From: Butyriboletus loyo
Taxonomy: Eukaryota > Basidiomycota > Agaricomycetes > Boletales > Boletaceae
Assembly (NCBI GenBank): GCA_038093515.1
Contig: JBBPSI010000232.1
Location: 1-37,144, forward strand
DNA length: 37,144 nt
Reading direction: 5' to 3'
Below the pieces are notes generated by a model. The model searched no databases, was not told where the DNA came from, and saw only the letters and a list, made by a program, of their open reading frames with translations. Positions 19,661-29,784 of this stretch are shown here, piece after piece. Position 1 is the stretch's first letter. Each line of letters begins with the position of its first letter. The translations under genes and the position numbers were made by a program.

Positions 19661-20017
19661 CTACCTGAGCTCCCCCAAGGACTTGTGGGAACTTGTACAA
19701 TCGCAAACGGGATTAGAAGAGTCAAAAGGTGGCATAGACTGTCGCGGACTTGACGAGCATTGCGACGACGGTCGTACGTACACTCTGACAAATGAGCTGG
19801 TCGGAGCAGCTCGACCATGGTGTCTGTAGAGCGACAACCAGATGACGATGAGGAGTGTTACGACGACGATGATAGCGAGGGAGACACAAAAAGGGCCAGT
19901 TGATCGGACGACCGGCCTTAATGTAGGGCGATGATAATAGCGAGGACATTTAGAATCAAAGCGAGTAAATCTGAACGACCGTAGAAGACGAGGTGGATCT
20001 GTGGTTTCAGGGAGCAC
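19661..20017 (-). other. Possible minus-strand membrane-protein exon, unit 3
   Basis: Counterpart of 4943-5340. The donor reads GAGCTCAG then GTAGGTTG. A helix, LAIIVVVTLLIVIWLSLY, is open, but MVELLRPAH lies in a different frame from it here, so the exon is shifted relative to unit 1. Confidence 0.3.
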
Positions 20018-20681
20018 TCATGTCTAGCCAGTTCGTCAGCGTCGAAGAATGAAAGCATAGTGGGTCACACACTGCACCAATGTCTGCCAGCTCAGATCAA
20101 CCTTTGACATCAGTATAAAAAGGCGAGGTACCGCGAGAGTTGGTGAAAACGGCTGTCAATCTTGGTTATCCACCTGAGTATCGAGATACGGCAGTTTAAA
20201 ATTGCCTGGGAAGGAAAAGTATGAAGATGCGACATACAATTGATTCAGGTTTGGGTGGTACAATCATTCGTCTCCCATATTGTTGTAAATATGCATATGC
20301 TTCTGGAGTGAGACCGCTCATTTGATGTGGATTGTAAAGCCGTCGTGAAATGAGTGCTGGAGTCAAGATATGATGAACACTCACAAATCTCAGGGTAGAA
20401 CGACCCTTGGCAATGAGGCAAAGTGTCTTGTTGACCGCTTGTTGGGTCTTCGCAACGAGGTGACTTGGGTTGGATGCGAATAAGAATAAGCGCCAAAGAC
20501 ACGAGGCGGTTGCGACCCATATAGAGAATAATGAAACGTGTTTATGGAGCAGCTTTGCGCACCACGAGTTGAACTGAAACCATTTTTCTTGCACTCTTCG
20601 AACTCCACGACAGTGTACCATCGGTGAGGATGTCGTCGACAAAGACCAGTATGTAGCGGCTCTGAACAGTGATAGCATTGA
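20018..20681. other. Upstream region of WD40 copy 3
   Basis: It contains TATAAAAAG at 20114-20122 and the conserved 180-bp block before the ATG. Part of it (about 20270-20470) is shared with unit 4 (34970-35200) but not unit 1, another sign of mosaic exchange between units. No gene is supported. Confidence 0.4.
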
Positions 20682-22570
20682 ATGCTAACAATCCAGCAAG
20701 ACCCAACAACAGTACTTGACACCGGTCACAATGGTCCAGTGTATGCAGTCACATTCCAGTCTGGTAGAAAGCATCTTTTGGGTGGGAGTGAAGATGGGAT
20801 TCGACGGTGGCGACTTGAAGACAATCAAGAGGTCGGAAACCAAATGGGAATGGACATGAATGCCATCAGTGTGTCAAGAGATCACCAATGGGTAGTGTGT
20901 GGCGCTCAGGAGGGCGCAAGTGTGTGGGACGCAGAACTGCACACAAAGGCCATCGAGGTGGAGGGCGGAAACCGGGTGTTTGCAGTCGATGTCTCACCAG
21001 ATTCGATGAGGTTTGCCACTGCTGGAGACAAGACAGCAAGTGTTTGGAGCATAACAACAGGGGAGAGACTCGTCGGCCCACTCCGACATGACAAAGAAGT
21101 CAATGGAATCAAATTCTCCCCAAATGGCGAGCACATCGCCACTTCCTGCTATCGAGGCTCGATCCGCATTTTCGACAGTCACAACGGCGATGAACTCGTC
21201 ACAATCCAGACCGAAACGATCTCAAATAACGTAGCCACTCCACTTGCATGGTCCAACGACGGCCAGCAACTTTTTGTGGTAACCAACGACCGCAAAATCA
21301 AGTCTTTCGCTGTGTCCATGGGGTCCCAGCTCGCTGAGTCGCCGGCTTTCAACAATGTCCACTCCATCGCTCTAGCAGTGAATGGCAAATTCATTGCCGC
21401 ATATGGAGGGCCTTTCATCTTCTTCCTGGACACGTCGACTCTGACTCAGATTGGCTCTGCCATTGAGGACAGCGACGGGATACGCTCAATCACGCTCTCC
21501 CCAGATGACACATATCTGGCAACTGGACGATACGATAGGAAAGTCTCTGTGCATGACCTCGCTCATATTCTCCCAGAGCCATACGGTCCTTTCCATGTAA
21601 GTATTTGGCTATTCTATCAAACCATCTCATGACACGCAATATCAGACATCAACTAGTGATCTCGAGGTATCCACTCGTTCTGTTCCCGTTCGACGCGAGT
21701 TCTCACGATATCATAGCACGAGGTCCCCGGACCGAGCACCCCAGCTGCTGAATTCAATTTTGAAGAGGTTCGTGGCCACCTCGTTTTGTTTATTGCTTCT
21801 GTGTTGATGCTACTGCAGCCACCGTCCCCGACCGACGCTGCCGATCCCCGGGAGCTACCGCCACTCGACTCCGCTACAGAGGCACGTGCCGAGTCGCAGA
21901 TTCGCTCAATATTTAGAAAACTGCTACCGCGAAAAAGTGAGAAGGACGCCACTTCACACAAGCCAGGTCGACGTTCCGGAAAGTCATCCCAGCCCCCTGG
22001 TCATCAATCTCCTTCCCACTCACCACCGAAAGTGGATGCCACAAACGAGGGCCCTTCAAGGATGGCTGCAGCTGAACGTCAAGCAGTGAGTGTTCGTCCT
22101 TGATATACGATGGGATGCGGTTGGTTTAATATTTCATTGTAGCGCACATCTACAGGATTCACCAGAAGACGACAGGTTTGCTACTCCATGTGTTTGTATG
22201 CAGGCACTCATCACACATCGCAGCGTAAATCGCGTGCCAAGGCCGCGGTTCCCAACCATCCAAACAAAGATCCTTCGCGTAGCGGAGAGCATGCTGCGGA
22301 TCCAACGGTAGCAGACCCGGTATGACTCTTCCTGGTCATGTAGGCCTCGTCACCACAGCTCACATCCTATTAGACGCAACCAGCGAACGATCCATCTGAC
22401 CTCTCGGCTCCGGGGGTCCATGTAATGGTACGCGTTGCTTTTCTCTCACTTACATTGTTATACTTACGGTGGATCAGCATGAGCAAGGATCGAGGTACTC
22501 TACCCTTGCCATCACCCTTCCTGCGTGGCTGTTGTGTAATCGTTCAGGTACACATGATGACTTACCTTGA
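20682..22570 (+). CDS. WD40-repeat protein, copy 3, complete six-exon model (518 aa)
   Basis: Exons are 20682-21596, 21717-21767, 21819-22085, 22143-22319, 22374-22427 and 22478-22570. All junctions are phase 0; introns are 120, 51, 57, 54 and 50 nt, the same as in copy 2. The 305-residue propeller is the most divergent of the four: HNGPVYAV for RDDxVWAV in blade 1, ETISNNVAT in blade 5 and YGGPFIFF in blade 6. It has a two-residue deletion in blade 3 shared with copy 4. The tail ends LPAWLLCNRSGTHDDLP as in copy 2. The role is presumably protein binding by the propeller; partners are unknown. Confidence 0.8.
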
Positions 22571-22777
22571 TCCAGACCATTCCTGTGGATACTATTCTAA
22601 ATCACAATATGTGGACATCTATCGTGCAGTTCTTTGATTTCGTGTCACCTCGTAACATCAGTATGATAAGCCTGTCCATGATCGAGCTTGCCATATTCAC
22701 GCAATGGTCATAAACGAAGTCTATCCACATGCGGAGGTTGGGATTGTAGGACACTTTGTAATTGATAATTGATAGTA
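22571..22777. other. 3' spacer of WD40 copy 3
   Basis: Conserved with 8104-8310 of unit 1. No gene seen. Confidence 0.4.
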
Positions 22778-23157
22778 ACGATGTCGACCAAGGCCTAACG
22801 CCTATCCGATCTAAGGTCTCGAGCTCTGCCATGCGCGCTCGCAGAGCTATTAGGAACACCGTAGCTCGAGCTAGAGCATGCAGGCAATTCTCCAGTTGGA
22901 CGGTGGTGGTGCCCAACTCTGTGCTGGGCCTTTCCCGGTCGGTCGTTTACTAGGTTAAGTTGCCCTGACGATGTTGACCAAGGTAACGCGTATCCGATCA
23001 CAAGGTCTCGAGCTCCGCCATGCGCACTCGCAGAGCCATTAGGAACACCGTACCTCGTAGCTCGGTCATTCTCCATCGAGATATGATAGCAGGTATTCCG
23101 CAAGGCAACATGGAGTTGAGCGGCTGGGGGCCCGATTACGATGCCAGACCACTCTCG
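22778..23157. repeat. 190-bp imperfect tandem duplication in unit 3
   Basis: acgatgtcgaccaagg at 22778 recurs as acgatgttgaccaagg at 22968, followed in both copies by the ggtctcgagctc...gagctattaggaacaccgta segment. It duplicates the ALRxRMAELETL-coding end of the minus-strand gene. Unit 1 has a single copy. The two copies differ at scattered bases and by small indels. Confidence 0.6.
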
Positions 23158-24218
23158 TTAGCGGGTTCGTCACGTATTCCGGCTGAGTTATTCGTCTTAT
23201 GAAATATGTTGATCAGACTTGCTACAACCCGAGAAATGCGTCGCAGGCAGGATCGGCTCGTGTTCCAGGGGAGACGAGCCCACACAGCGACGACAGGTGG
23301 GGAGGTCAGGAGGAAGGAAGAGGGAATGGGCGCAAGCACAGGCGAGTGGGGAAACGCGAGCGTGCCCGTGGATCCATCTCTAATCTCATCGGCCTAATAA
23401 TGGATGAGCCTGGCCTGAAAGCCAGGGCTTGGGCTTGATCAAATTCCACGCCAGGGCCCTCATCGGTGTCCTCAATGATGCTCACTGTAATTAACTAGTT
23501 AATACAACATTGACGTCGGAATTTTTCCTCGACCACTGCGGCCCATTGCCAGCCGAGTTGTATTCGTCGTCATCAACTGTCGAACATGGTTAGTAATACT
23601 TCGTGGTATATGCGTGGGACCTACCTGAGGCTGCGCACGTTGATTTCGACATGCCATTCCTGTACTCGCTGTATATATTGTAATACATCAGGGTATATGT
23701 GAGGGACTCCTTACCTGAGGCTACGTGAGCTGACTTAGATACGCACATACTTGCTGTATACCCATGAGTTCGAAGTAATGATAGGTCAGTCTTTTGTCAC
23801 TTACCCCCGACTTGATTTCGCCGTGCGCGCGATGTCATTGCTGGTGTCTCGCATGATGTTACTGCAACTAAGGTTAGTCGTAGTTAATTATGTGTGAGTA
23901 GGAAACATGGAAAACGTACCATTTTGGTCCTCTGTAGCCGCAACAGAAGCGTCTCTCACAAGCCATAGTCGTTTTGCTGTAAAACGATGCCAAATGAGTG
24001 AAAGGAACGTATGTATAGTCGGCACTTACCTTGTGGTTCAACCATTTTTGGGGCCGGCACGTTCATCATCTGCGTGCGTCAATTCCTCGTCACTCTGCTC
24101 CACTTGGCGAGTCTGAAATCGCCCGTTTTGTGCCTGTTTGTGGTCCAGCTGATGGCTGGTAGGTGGGGTTGCGTGTGAGCTCTGCCAATGGTGTCACGCC
24201 ATCGTCAGAGTCGGTGAG
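22795..24218 (-). pseudogene. Unrecognised multi-exon gene, unit 3 (split by the LINE)
   Basis: This is nearly identical to unit 1 from about 22970 to 24218, with the same donors and mini-exons. Its exon A is interrupted at the codons around PTLTM, where the LINE has inserted. The rest of exon A and the upstream block resume at 32960. The 3' end carries the 190-bp duplication. With 8.7 kb inside a first exon, normal expression is unlikely. Confidence 0.5.
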
Positions 24219-24222
24219 TTTT
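24210..24222. repeat. LINE target-site duplication, 3' copy
   Basis: gtcggtgagtttt, identical to 32947-32959. The last four T merge with the poly-A tract, so the copy could be 9-13 bp. Confidence 0.85.
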
Positions 24223-24374
24223 TTTTTTTTTTGGACAAGCGTGTATCATTATGTAGCGACTGCCTAGACTAGTCCTACACAATACGCTAAGGCGGTTATA
24301 CTAGTAACCGGTCCGAGGGAAAATGCTTTTACGCACGCCCTGTGTTAGCAGGGGGTGTGGGACTCCGTGAGCTG
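24219..24374 (-). other. LINE 3' UTR and poly-A tail
   Basis: 142 nt follow the ORF2 stop and end in about 14 A. The tail merges with the target-site T run. This is the expected product of target-primed reverse transcription. Confidence 0.85.
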
Positions 24375-27300
24375 TCAGGTGGCCTCGGTGTCATCAGAGG
24401 GCCCGGGCAGCGTAATACCCACTAAAACCTCAATGTTTGTGGCCCAGTCTTGGGGAAGGTTATGGCTGTTCGATATGAGGGGTAGCCAGGTGTTATATAC
24501 TTGTTGTTTTAGTTTGGGTTTGTGTCGAGACTTTGCTCGTTGTCGATCTACGTGTAGGCGTGTATTCAAGCGGTTAAGCCATCGGGTTTCGATGGCCTTA
24601 GTATTCGGTGTTAGGTTCCTGATAACGCGCTCACATCGGAGCGACCAGATTAGGTGTGCTGATTCGGATATTAAGATCCGTTGTAGTCTCGCCCGGGCGT
24701 TGAGTATATGGGATTGGTTGGTGTGTGGTTGTGAGGTGGTGATTGAGCCGCATCCAAGGAGGAGACCGATAGAGGGGGTCTTCCACTCTCCGAGGCAAGG
24801 GGGCCAGATTCGTTGGACTAGGTTCCAGACAGCGGTGGACTCTGGGTTGTGGCAGTGGAGAAGGATGTGGTCGAGGGACTCGTTTGGGGCGCCACAGTGG
24901 GCGCAGCTCGCTCGGGCTTGGAGGTTAGGGACATGGGACCAGAATTTCCCGATACGCAGCGAGTTGTTCATCGCCCTGTACAAGAAGGTTTGTATGGGCC
25001 TTCGTATGTCTGGGTGGCGCAGGTTTTCCCATATTGTGGCGTCTGTTTCGAGGTGGGATGTGTGTTCCTGGATTGCAAGTCGGGTTAGTTCGAGGTTGTG
25101 GGTGACAGGTGGGGGCAGAGGTTTGCCTCGCGAGAGGGTAATGTGTCGGTAGGCGGTCGCTTGGGTGACTGTGCACAGTTTTGCTCCAGGGAGGGCGAAG
25201 TTTGCAGGTACCGTAGCATCAATGTCGTCTGGGTTGGGTTTCCTTGCGCCCTCAGACGCCAGGCGGTCTGCCTCCTCGTTTCCTTTGTCACTGGAGTGGC
25301 CTTTTATCCATCTGAAGTGCGTGGGGGCTGCCCGGTGGCGGAGGTGGTAGGCCGTAGCTCGGAACCATGGTTTGTTTTCCTGGGCGATCCAGCCTTGATC
25401 TTCCCAGTTTTTTAGGTGTTTGGTTAGTCCGTCTAAGACGTATCGTGAGTCCGTCACGCATATTAGTGGGATTAGGGGGTTCGCCAGCTGGAGGGCAACA
25501 AGGACTGCTATTATTTCGCCAGTTTGATTTGATTGGTGGGGTCCGGGGGTTCTGATCGCTCGGTTTAGGGTGTGACGGTCACCGAACCAGACTCCTCCTC
25601 CACAGGTGGCGTCTTTTTTCCCATTGTTAATGCAGGATCCATCGGTGTAGACTGTTATTGGGGGGGCTGGGAGACCTCCAGGGCGGTGGTGTTGTAGGCA
25701 GTATGCGGGTTCCTCTTCATTCTGCATGGTGTCTGAGAAGATTCTGAAACACTCGCTTAGGTGATGTTTGGTTGTGACTGAAGGGTCGAATAGGACTGCC
25801 TCACCGGCGCTGATTGTGGTTCTCATGTTCTTTTCTTTTCTTCGATGGGTTAGCGAGAGGTCGTCCTTGTTGGGTTTGGTGAATGGGTCAAATTTGGGGG
25901 GTAGGCTGCCGGCAATTTCTCGTGCGGTGGCTGCGCAGCTGTGGGGGTTTTTGCAGCCTCTGTTCCGGTCGCGGCAGCAGCATCTACAGGGGCAGTCCGG
26001 TCGTGGGTTATGATCTGAGTCATGGCGGTTCAGTCGGTCAGCCATTCCCAGTATATCACGGATCGTACGTGTTTTGTGTTTGTTCCTCAGGCATTCTGCT
26101 CTTTTACTTGCATATAGTTTTGGTGGTACCCCGACGTGGTACCATGCAGGCATTTGTTTTTTCAGTTTCCGTGAGAGCTTGATTGGGTGGAGTCGCAGGT
26201 TAGTTTTTTTCGCGGTTGTGAAGAGTGCTATTACTCGACTTGGGGTTTTCTTTCCCGTTTGGTTCCGCGCACGGGCGGTCAGGCATATTGAGGTGAGGAA
26301 GATGTTGATGTCAGGGGAGCGCTGTATACCGGTGGGCTTGATGCAGTTTACAATAGCATCGGTTGCGAATGTCCATGCTGGTCGTTGGTGGGATGTGTCT
26401 AGATATGTCCTAAGCCAGGAGACATCAATGGCTAGGTTTCGGGCGTCAAGATTCAGGAGGTCAATTCCTCCTTCTTTTCTGGGGCGTTGTAATCTTTCGA
26501 GGCTGATTGGTGAGGATGTGTTTTTGTTCCATATAAAATTCCTCATTAGTTTCGTCAGCGTGGATGATACGGATTTTGGCATGCCTTGGGCTTTTGTTAG
26601 GAATTGGGTCATGCTTCCGATTGTCATCTGGATGATGAGACGTTTAGCGTCGAGTGTGGGGTTTGATTGACCCCAGTGGTCAAGGGCATTACTTATTTTA
26701 TTGATGATGGGTGTCCATGGCTGTGCGTTGTCGAGTTGGTTGCCAATCCATGCACCTAGGCACCGGACGGCATGTCCATCGTGCGCGATTTTGATTCCTT
26801 CTGCTAGGGGTTGGTCGTTCGGGTGCAGTTTTCGTGTGGTTATGATGCGGTTTCGGTGTTGTTCAGATCCTATGGGGATTATTTCTGTTTTCTCGATGTT
26901 GAATTTTGCACCTGAGGCGCAGCACCATTGTAGGAGGAGGTGTTCCAGGGTGTCGTACCGGTCTGACTCTGATAGGAATATTGTCATGTCGTCGGCATAT
27001 AGGTTGATGAGGATTTTTGATGGAGCGCCGGGGATGGAGAAGCCGGCTAGGTCTGTTGAATTCCATACAGAGGCTGCTAGGGGTTCAATTGCCAAGTTAA
27101 ATAGTAGGCATGATAGGGGGTCACCTTGTCGTACTCCTCTGGTTATTCGGTAGGGATCACTGAAGACACCATTTATTACCACCTGTGTGTGAGCATTGGA
27201 GTATAAGGATTGGACTGTGGCTACGAACAGGGCTGGTAGTCGGAATGTGCGTAGTGTGTTAATGAGGTAGTCGTGGTCGATTTTATCATAGGCTTTCTCT

Positions 27301-29447
27301 TGATCGAGAGCAACAATTGCTCCATTCTCTTCCATGTAGTCGCCATAGCTACACATGGTTTCAGCAAGTCGGATGGGGTCAAAGATAGATCGCTTCGGGA
27401 CGAATCCAGTTTGGTCTGGGTGTAGGAGGTCGTTCGCATGGGCTGCCAGTTGGGATGCCAGAATTTTGGTCATAAGTTTGTAGTCTGTGTTCAGGAGCGT
27501 TATGGGTCGGTAGTTTTCTATTCGCGTTCTGTCTTTCTTTTTGAAGATCGGGCACATCCATCCATCGGCAAAGCCGGTTTTGGGGTGGACGCCATGCAGT
27601 TGGATGTCATTGTATACGATCGCTAGGCACTTGGTGAGGTTAAAAGAGGGTGTGTTAGTTCTTTGTAGTCGTGAGTGGAGGCAGTGTATGGACTTCCATA
27701 GTTCGTATGGTATGCTGTCTAGGCCTGTGGCGGTACCATTCTTGGAGGCGTTCAATGCTGTGGCGATTTGATCCTCTGTGATCAGCTGGTGTAGGGGGGA
27801 GTGGGGGTCGCGGAACTTCTGTGCGTCAGGTATCTCGTTTAGGACTATTTGTAGGGATTCCTCACGTTGCAGGTTGTCAGGTGGGAGGAGGCCTGTCGTT
27901 TGTAATTGGTCATGGTGATGTCTTCCAATGTTGGCCATTTCCTTTGTTTTGGTTGTTGTTTGGTTGGTTAGTGGGTTTCTCAGGGCGTATATGATGTCTC
28001 GTGGGCGTCGTGGGTTAGTTATGGCCAACCAGTATTTGTTGAGTTGCTCGCCTTTGTCTTGCCATTGGGCTTGTGCTTTGGCATAGGCGGTTTTGTATCT
28101 TTTGTGTTCCAAGTGTTGGAGTTCCGAGTTGAGGAGGGCAATGTCTCGTCTTATGTCGGGGTTTTCATTGATTTGCGGGTTTTGGTTTAGGTGCGCGATA
28201 TCCCTTTTTAGTGCGTTGGATTTGTTTATCATTTTAGATAGTTGGGTTCGGGCGGTCTTCTTAGCCAGGGAGGATATTTGGCTTTTGAACAAGGACCATT
28301 GCTGCTGGATATTTGTGTTTGGGTGGAGGTGTCGGTGTTCAAGTGAGTATTGTAGGTTTATGCCAAGCTTAGCGACTTCGAGGGTAAGGGGTTCGTTTGA
28401 GAGTAATCCAAGGGGCCAAGTCCATCGGCCTTTCCCGATGTGGGGGAGGTGGTGCAGGGCGTATCGTACTAGGACCATTTTGTGGTCGGATGGTATCATT
28501 GTATGGGCACATTCCCAGTTGTATAGGTATTTTGTTAGAGATGGGCGGGTATATATTCGGTCGAGTCTAGACATTGAGTTTGTATTACTAAAGAAGGTAT
28601 ATAGTCGTTCTGACGGGTTTTCTGATCGCCAGACATCCTGTAGGCCGAGCGAGGTGCGTAGTGTTTGCAGGCGTTCTACTGCTGCTGAGTAGTCTTCATG
28701 GGATGGAGCTCGGTCGATTGGGTCCTCAACAATATTGAAGTTTTCCAGGAGGAAGTCGGGTTGGATGGGGTGGTTTTGCAATTTATTCTGGGTCTCGGTC
28801 CAGAAGTGCGTGTGGGCATGCGGTGAATTTGGTGCATAGATGTTTGCGATGGTTATCGTTTGGTCGTTGTGCCATGTAATCGACGAGACAATGGCCCTGC
28901 CAGGTATGAGGGTGGTTGTTTGTATATTTGACGGGGAGATAAGTTCTTTGTTTATGACGATTGTTACTCCCGCCGAGGATGTGGGGTTATCGGGGGATGG
29001 TGAGTGGATGATCTTCATTCGACGACCGAAGAGTGTTTTGATCTGTAGAATATGGTTCATGTCAAGGTGAGTTTCTTGTAGGCATAGGATACCTATTTTT
29101 TTCTCTCGAAGGACTCGGTGGATTGTGGTCCATTTTGAGAGGGGGCCAGGTCCGCATCTGGGTGAGGTGTGGCCTTTGATGTTTAGTGAGGCAATCAGGA
29201 CGTTTGCGCGTGAACGTACTTTAGTTCTTGTGGGGTTATATGTGTGCGTTGTGCCGGGTGGGGCTGCTCGTTGGGGCTGGGTTGGGTGGGGGTTGGTGTT
29301 GGGCCCGCCTTCATATTCTCCAAACGTGTCCTCAGAGGGGGGCGGGGCGGCTACCAGGCTCCCTCCTCGGCGTTCGGGAATGCTCGAACCGTTGCCAGAG
29401 ATGCTACCTGAAGTGTTGTTTGCATTGTGTAATGGGCTGGTGTTATG
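24375..29447 (-). CDS. LINE ORF2: endonuclease, reverse transcriptase, RNase H, zinc finger
   Basis: The frame is open for 1690 codons after a TGA at 29448-29450. The first ATG is codon 130 (29060), already inside the endonuclease, so the natural start is not a visible ATG. The APE-type endonuclease spans about 83-330 with SLNIKG, QETH (124-127), NIYAPN, SRLDRIY and SDHKMV. The usual GDFN motif reads ENFN at 235-238, losing the catalytic Asp. The reverse transcriptase spans about 600-900 with GFVPKRSIFDPI, DQEKAYD and YADD (817-820). A Cys-rich CPCRCCCR segment precedes the RNase H (about 1263-1400) with YTDGS, TGEI, TDSRYV and EEADRLA. A CAHC-x8-H-x4-C finger follows at 1515-1532. The protein would nick target DNA and copy element RNA. 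Confidence 0.92.
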   Translation of the reverse strand, partial: HNTSPLHNANNTSGSISGNGSSIPERRGGSLVAAPPPSEDTFGEYEGGPNTNPHPTQPQRAAPPGTTHTYNPTRTKVRSRANVLIASLNIKGHTSPRCGPGPLSKWTTIHRVLREKKIGILCLQETHLDMNHILQIKTLFGRRMKIIHSPSPDNPTSSAGVTIVINKELISPSNIQTTTLIPGRAIVSSITWHNDQTITIANIYAPNSPHAHTHFWTETQNKLQNHPIQPDFLLENFNIVEDPIDRAPSHEDYSAAVERLQTLRTSLGLQDVWRSENPSERLYTFFSNTNSMSRLDRIYTRPSLTKYLYNWECAHTMIPSDHKMVLVRYALHHLPHIGKGRWTWPLGLLSNEPLTLEVAKLGINLQYSLEHRHLHPNTNIQQQWSLFKSQISSLAKKTARTQLSKMINKSNALKRDIAHLNQNPQINENPDIRRDIALLNSELQHLEHKRYKTAYAKAQAQWQDKGEQLNKYWLAITNPRRPRDIIYALRNPLTNQTTTKTKEMANIGRHHHDQLQTTGLLPPDNLQREESLQIVLNEIPDAQKFRDPHSPLHQLITEDQIATALNASKNGTATGLDSIPYELWKSIHCLHSRLQRTNTPSFNLTKCLAIVYNDIQLHGVHPKTGFADGWMCPIFKKKDRTRIENYRPITLLNTDYKLMTKILASQLAAHANDLLHPDQTGFVPKRSIFDPIRLAETMCSYGDYMEENGAIVALDQEKAYDKIDHDYLINTLRTFRLPALFVATVQSLYSNAHTQVVINGVFSDPYRITRGVRQGDPLSCLLFNLAIEPLAASVWNSTDLAGFSIPGAPSKILINLYADDMTIFLSESDRYDTLEHLLLQWCCASGAKFNIEKTEIIPIGSEQHRNRIITTRKLHPNDQPLAEGIKIAHDGHAVRCLGAWIGNQLDNAQPWTPIINKISNALDHWGQSNPTLDAKRLIIQMTIGSMTQFLTKAQGMPKSVSSTLTKLMRNFIWNKNTSSPISLERLQRPRKEGGIDLLNLDARNLAIDVSWLRTYLDTSHQRPAWTFATDAIVNCIKPTGIQRSPDINIFLTSICLTARARNQTGKKTPSRVIALFTTAKKTNLRLHPIKLSRKLKKQMPAWYHVGVPPKLYASKRAECLRNKHKTRTIRDILGMADRLNRHDSDHNPRPDCPCRCCCRDRNRGCKNPHSCAATAREIAGSLPPKFDPFTKPNKDDLSLTHRRKEKNMRTTISAGEAVLFDPSVTTKHHLSECFRIFSDTMQNEEEPAYCLQHHRPGGLPAPPITVYTDGSCINNGKKDATCGGGVWFGDRHTLNRAIRTPGPHQSNQTGEIIAVLVALQLANPLIPLICVTDSRYVLDGLTKHLKNWEDQGWIAQENKPWFRATAYHLRHRAAPTHFRWIKGHSSDKGNEEADRLASEGARKPNPDDIDATVPANFALPGAKLCTVTQATAYRHITLSRGKPLPPPVTHNLELTRLAIQEHTSHLETDATIWENLRHPDIRRPIQTFLYRAMNNSLRIGKFWSHVPNLQARASCAHCGAPNESLDHILLHCHNPESTAVWNLVQRIWPPCLGEWKTPSIGLLLGCGSITTSQPHTNQSHILNARARLQRILISESAHLIWSLRCERVIRNLTPNTKAIETRWLNRLNTRLHVDRQRAKSRHKPKLKQQVYNTWLPLISNSHNLPQDWATNIEVLVGITLPGPSDDTEAT

Positions 29448-29784
29448 TCAGAGTACTTAGCCACACCGTATGACATGGTTCAGTGGGCCAGGGGTAGCTG
29501 CCGGCTATCGCGGGGATGGTGTCTAGGGCTTATGGAGAGGTTCCGTCTGTCTCTCTTTCGGCCTGTTGACTTCGGGTCCTACCCAACGGTTCATCCAGAC
29601 CTAAATAGGTCTCCGTTTTATTTATTTGTGGGGCTGTGGCTTTCCTGTCCCGTTGCCAGTCAGTAGATTTGGGCCACAGTTTGTCCCAGGCCATAGTTAC
29701 CCACGGACGGTCAGGGCTCGGTGGTACATACAAATTGTGATCTTGTGCGGTCATACTATGGTATAGTACAGGTTGGTATCGCAG
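29448..29784 (-). other. Gap between ORF1b and ORF2 with a small open frame
   Basis: A 74-codon frame (29530-29754) lies in the ORF1b frame just past the TAA at 29785-29787. It is hydrophilic (AWDKLWPKSTDWQRDRK) and unrecognised. It may be an old C-terminal extension of ORF1b or chance. Confidence 0.35.

Noticed and set aside
24355..28692. Many plus-strand open frames of 60-265 codons over the LINE
   Set aside because: They are antisense shadows of the 1690-codon ORF2, whose domains are clear.
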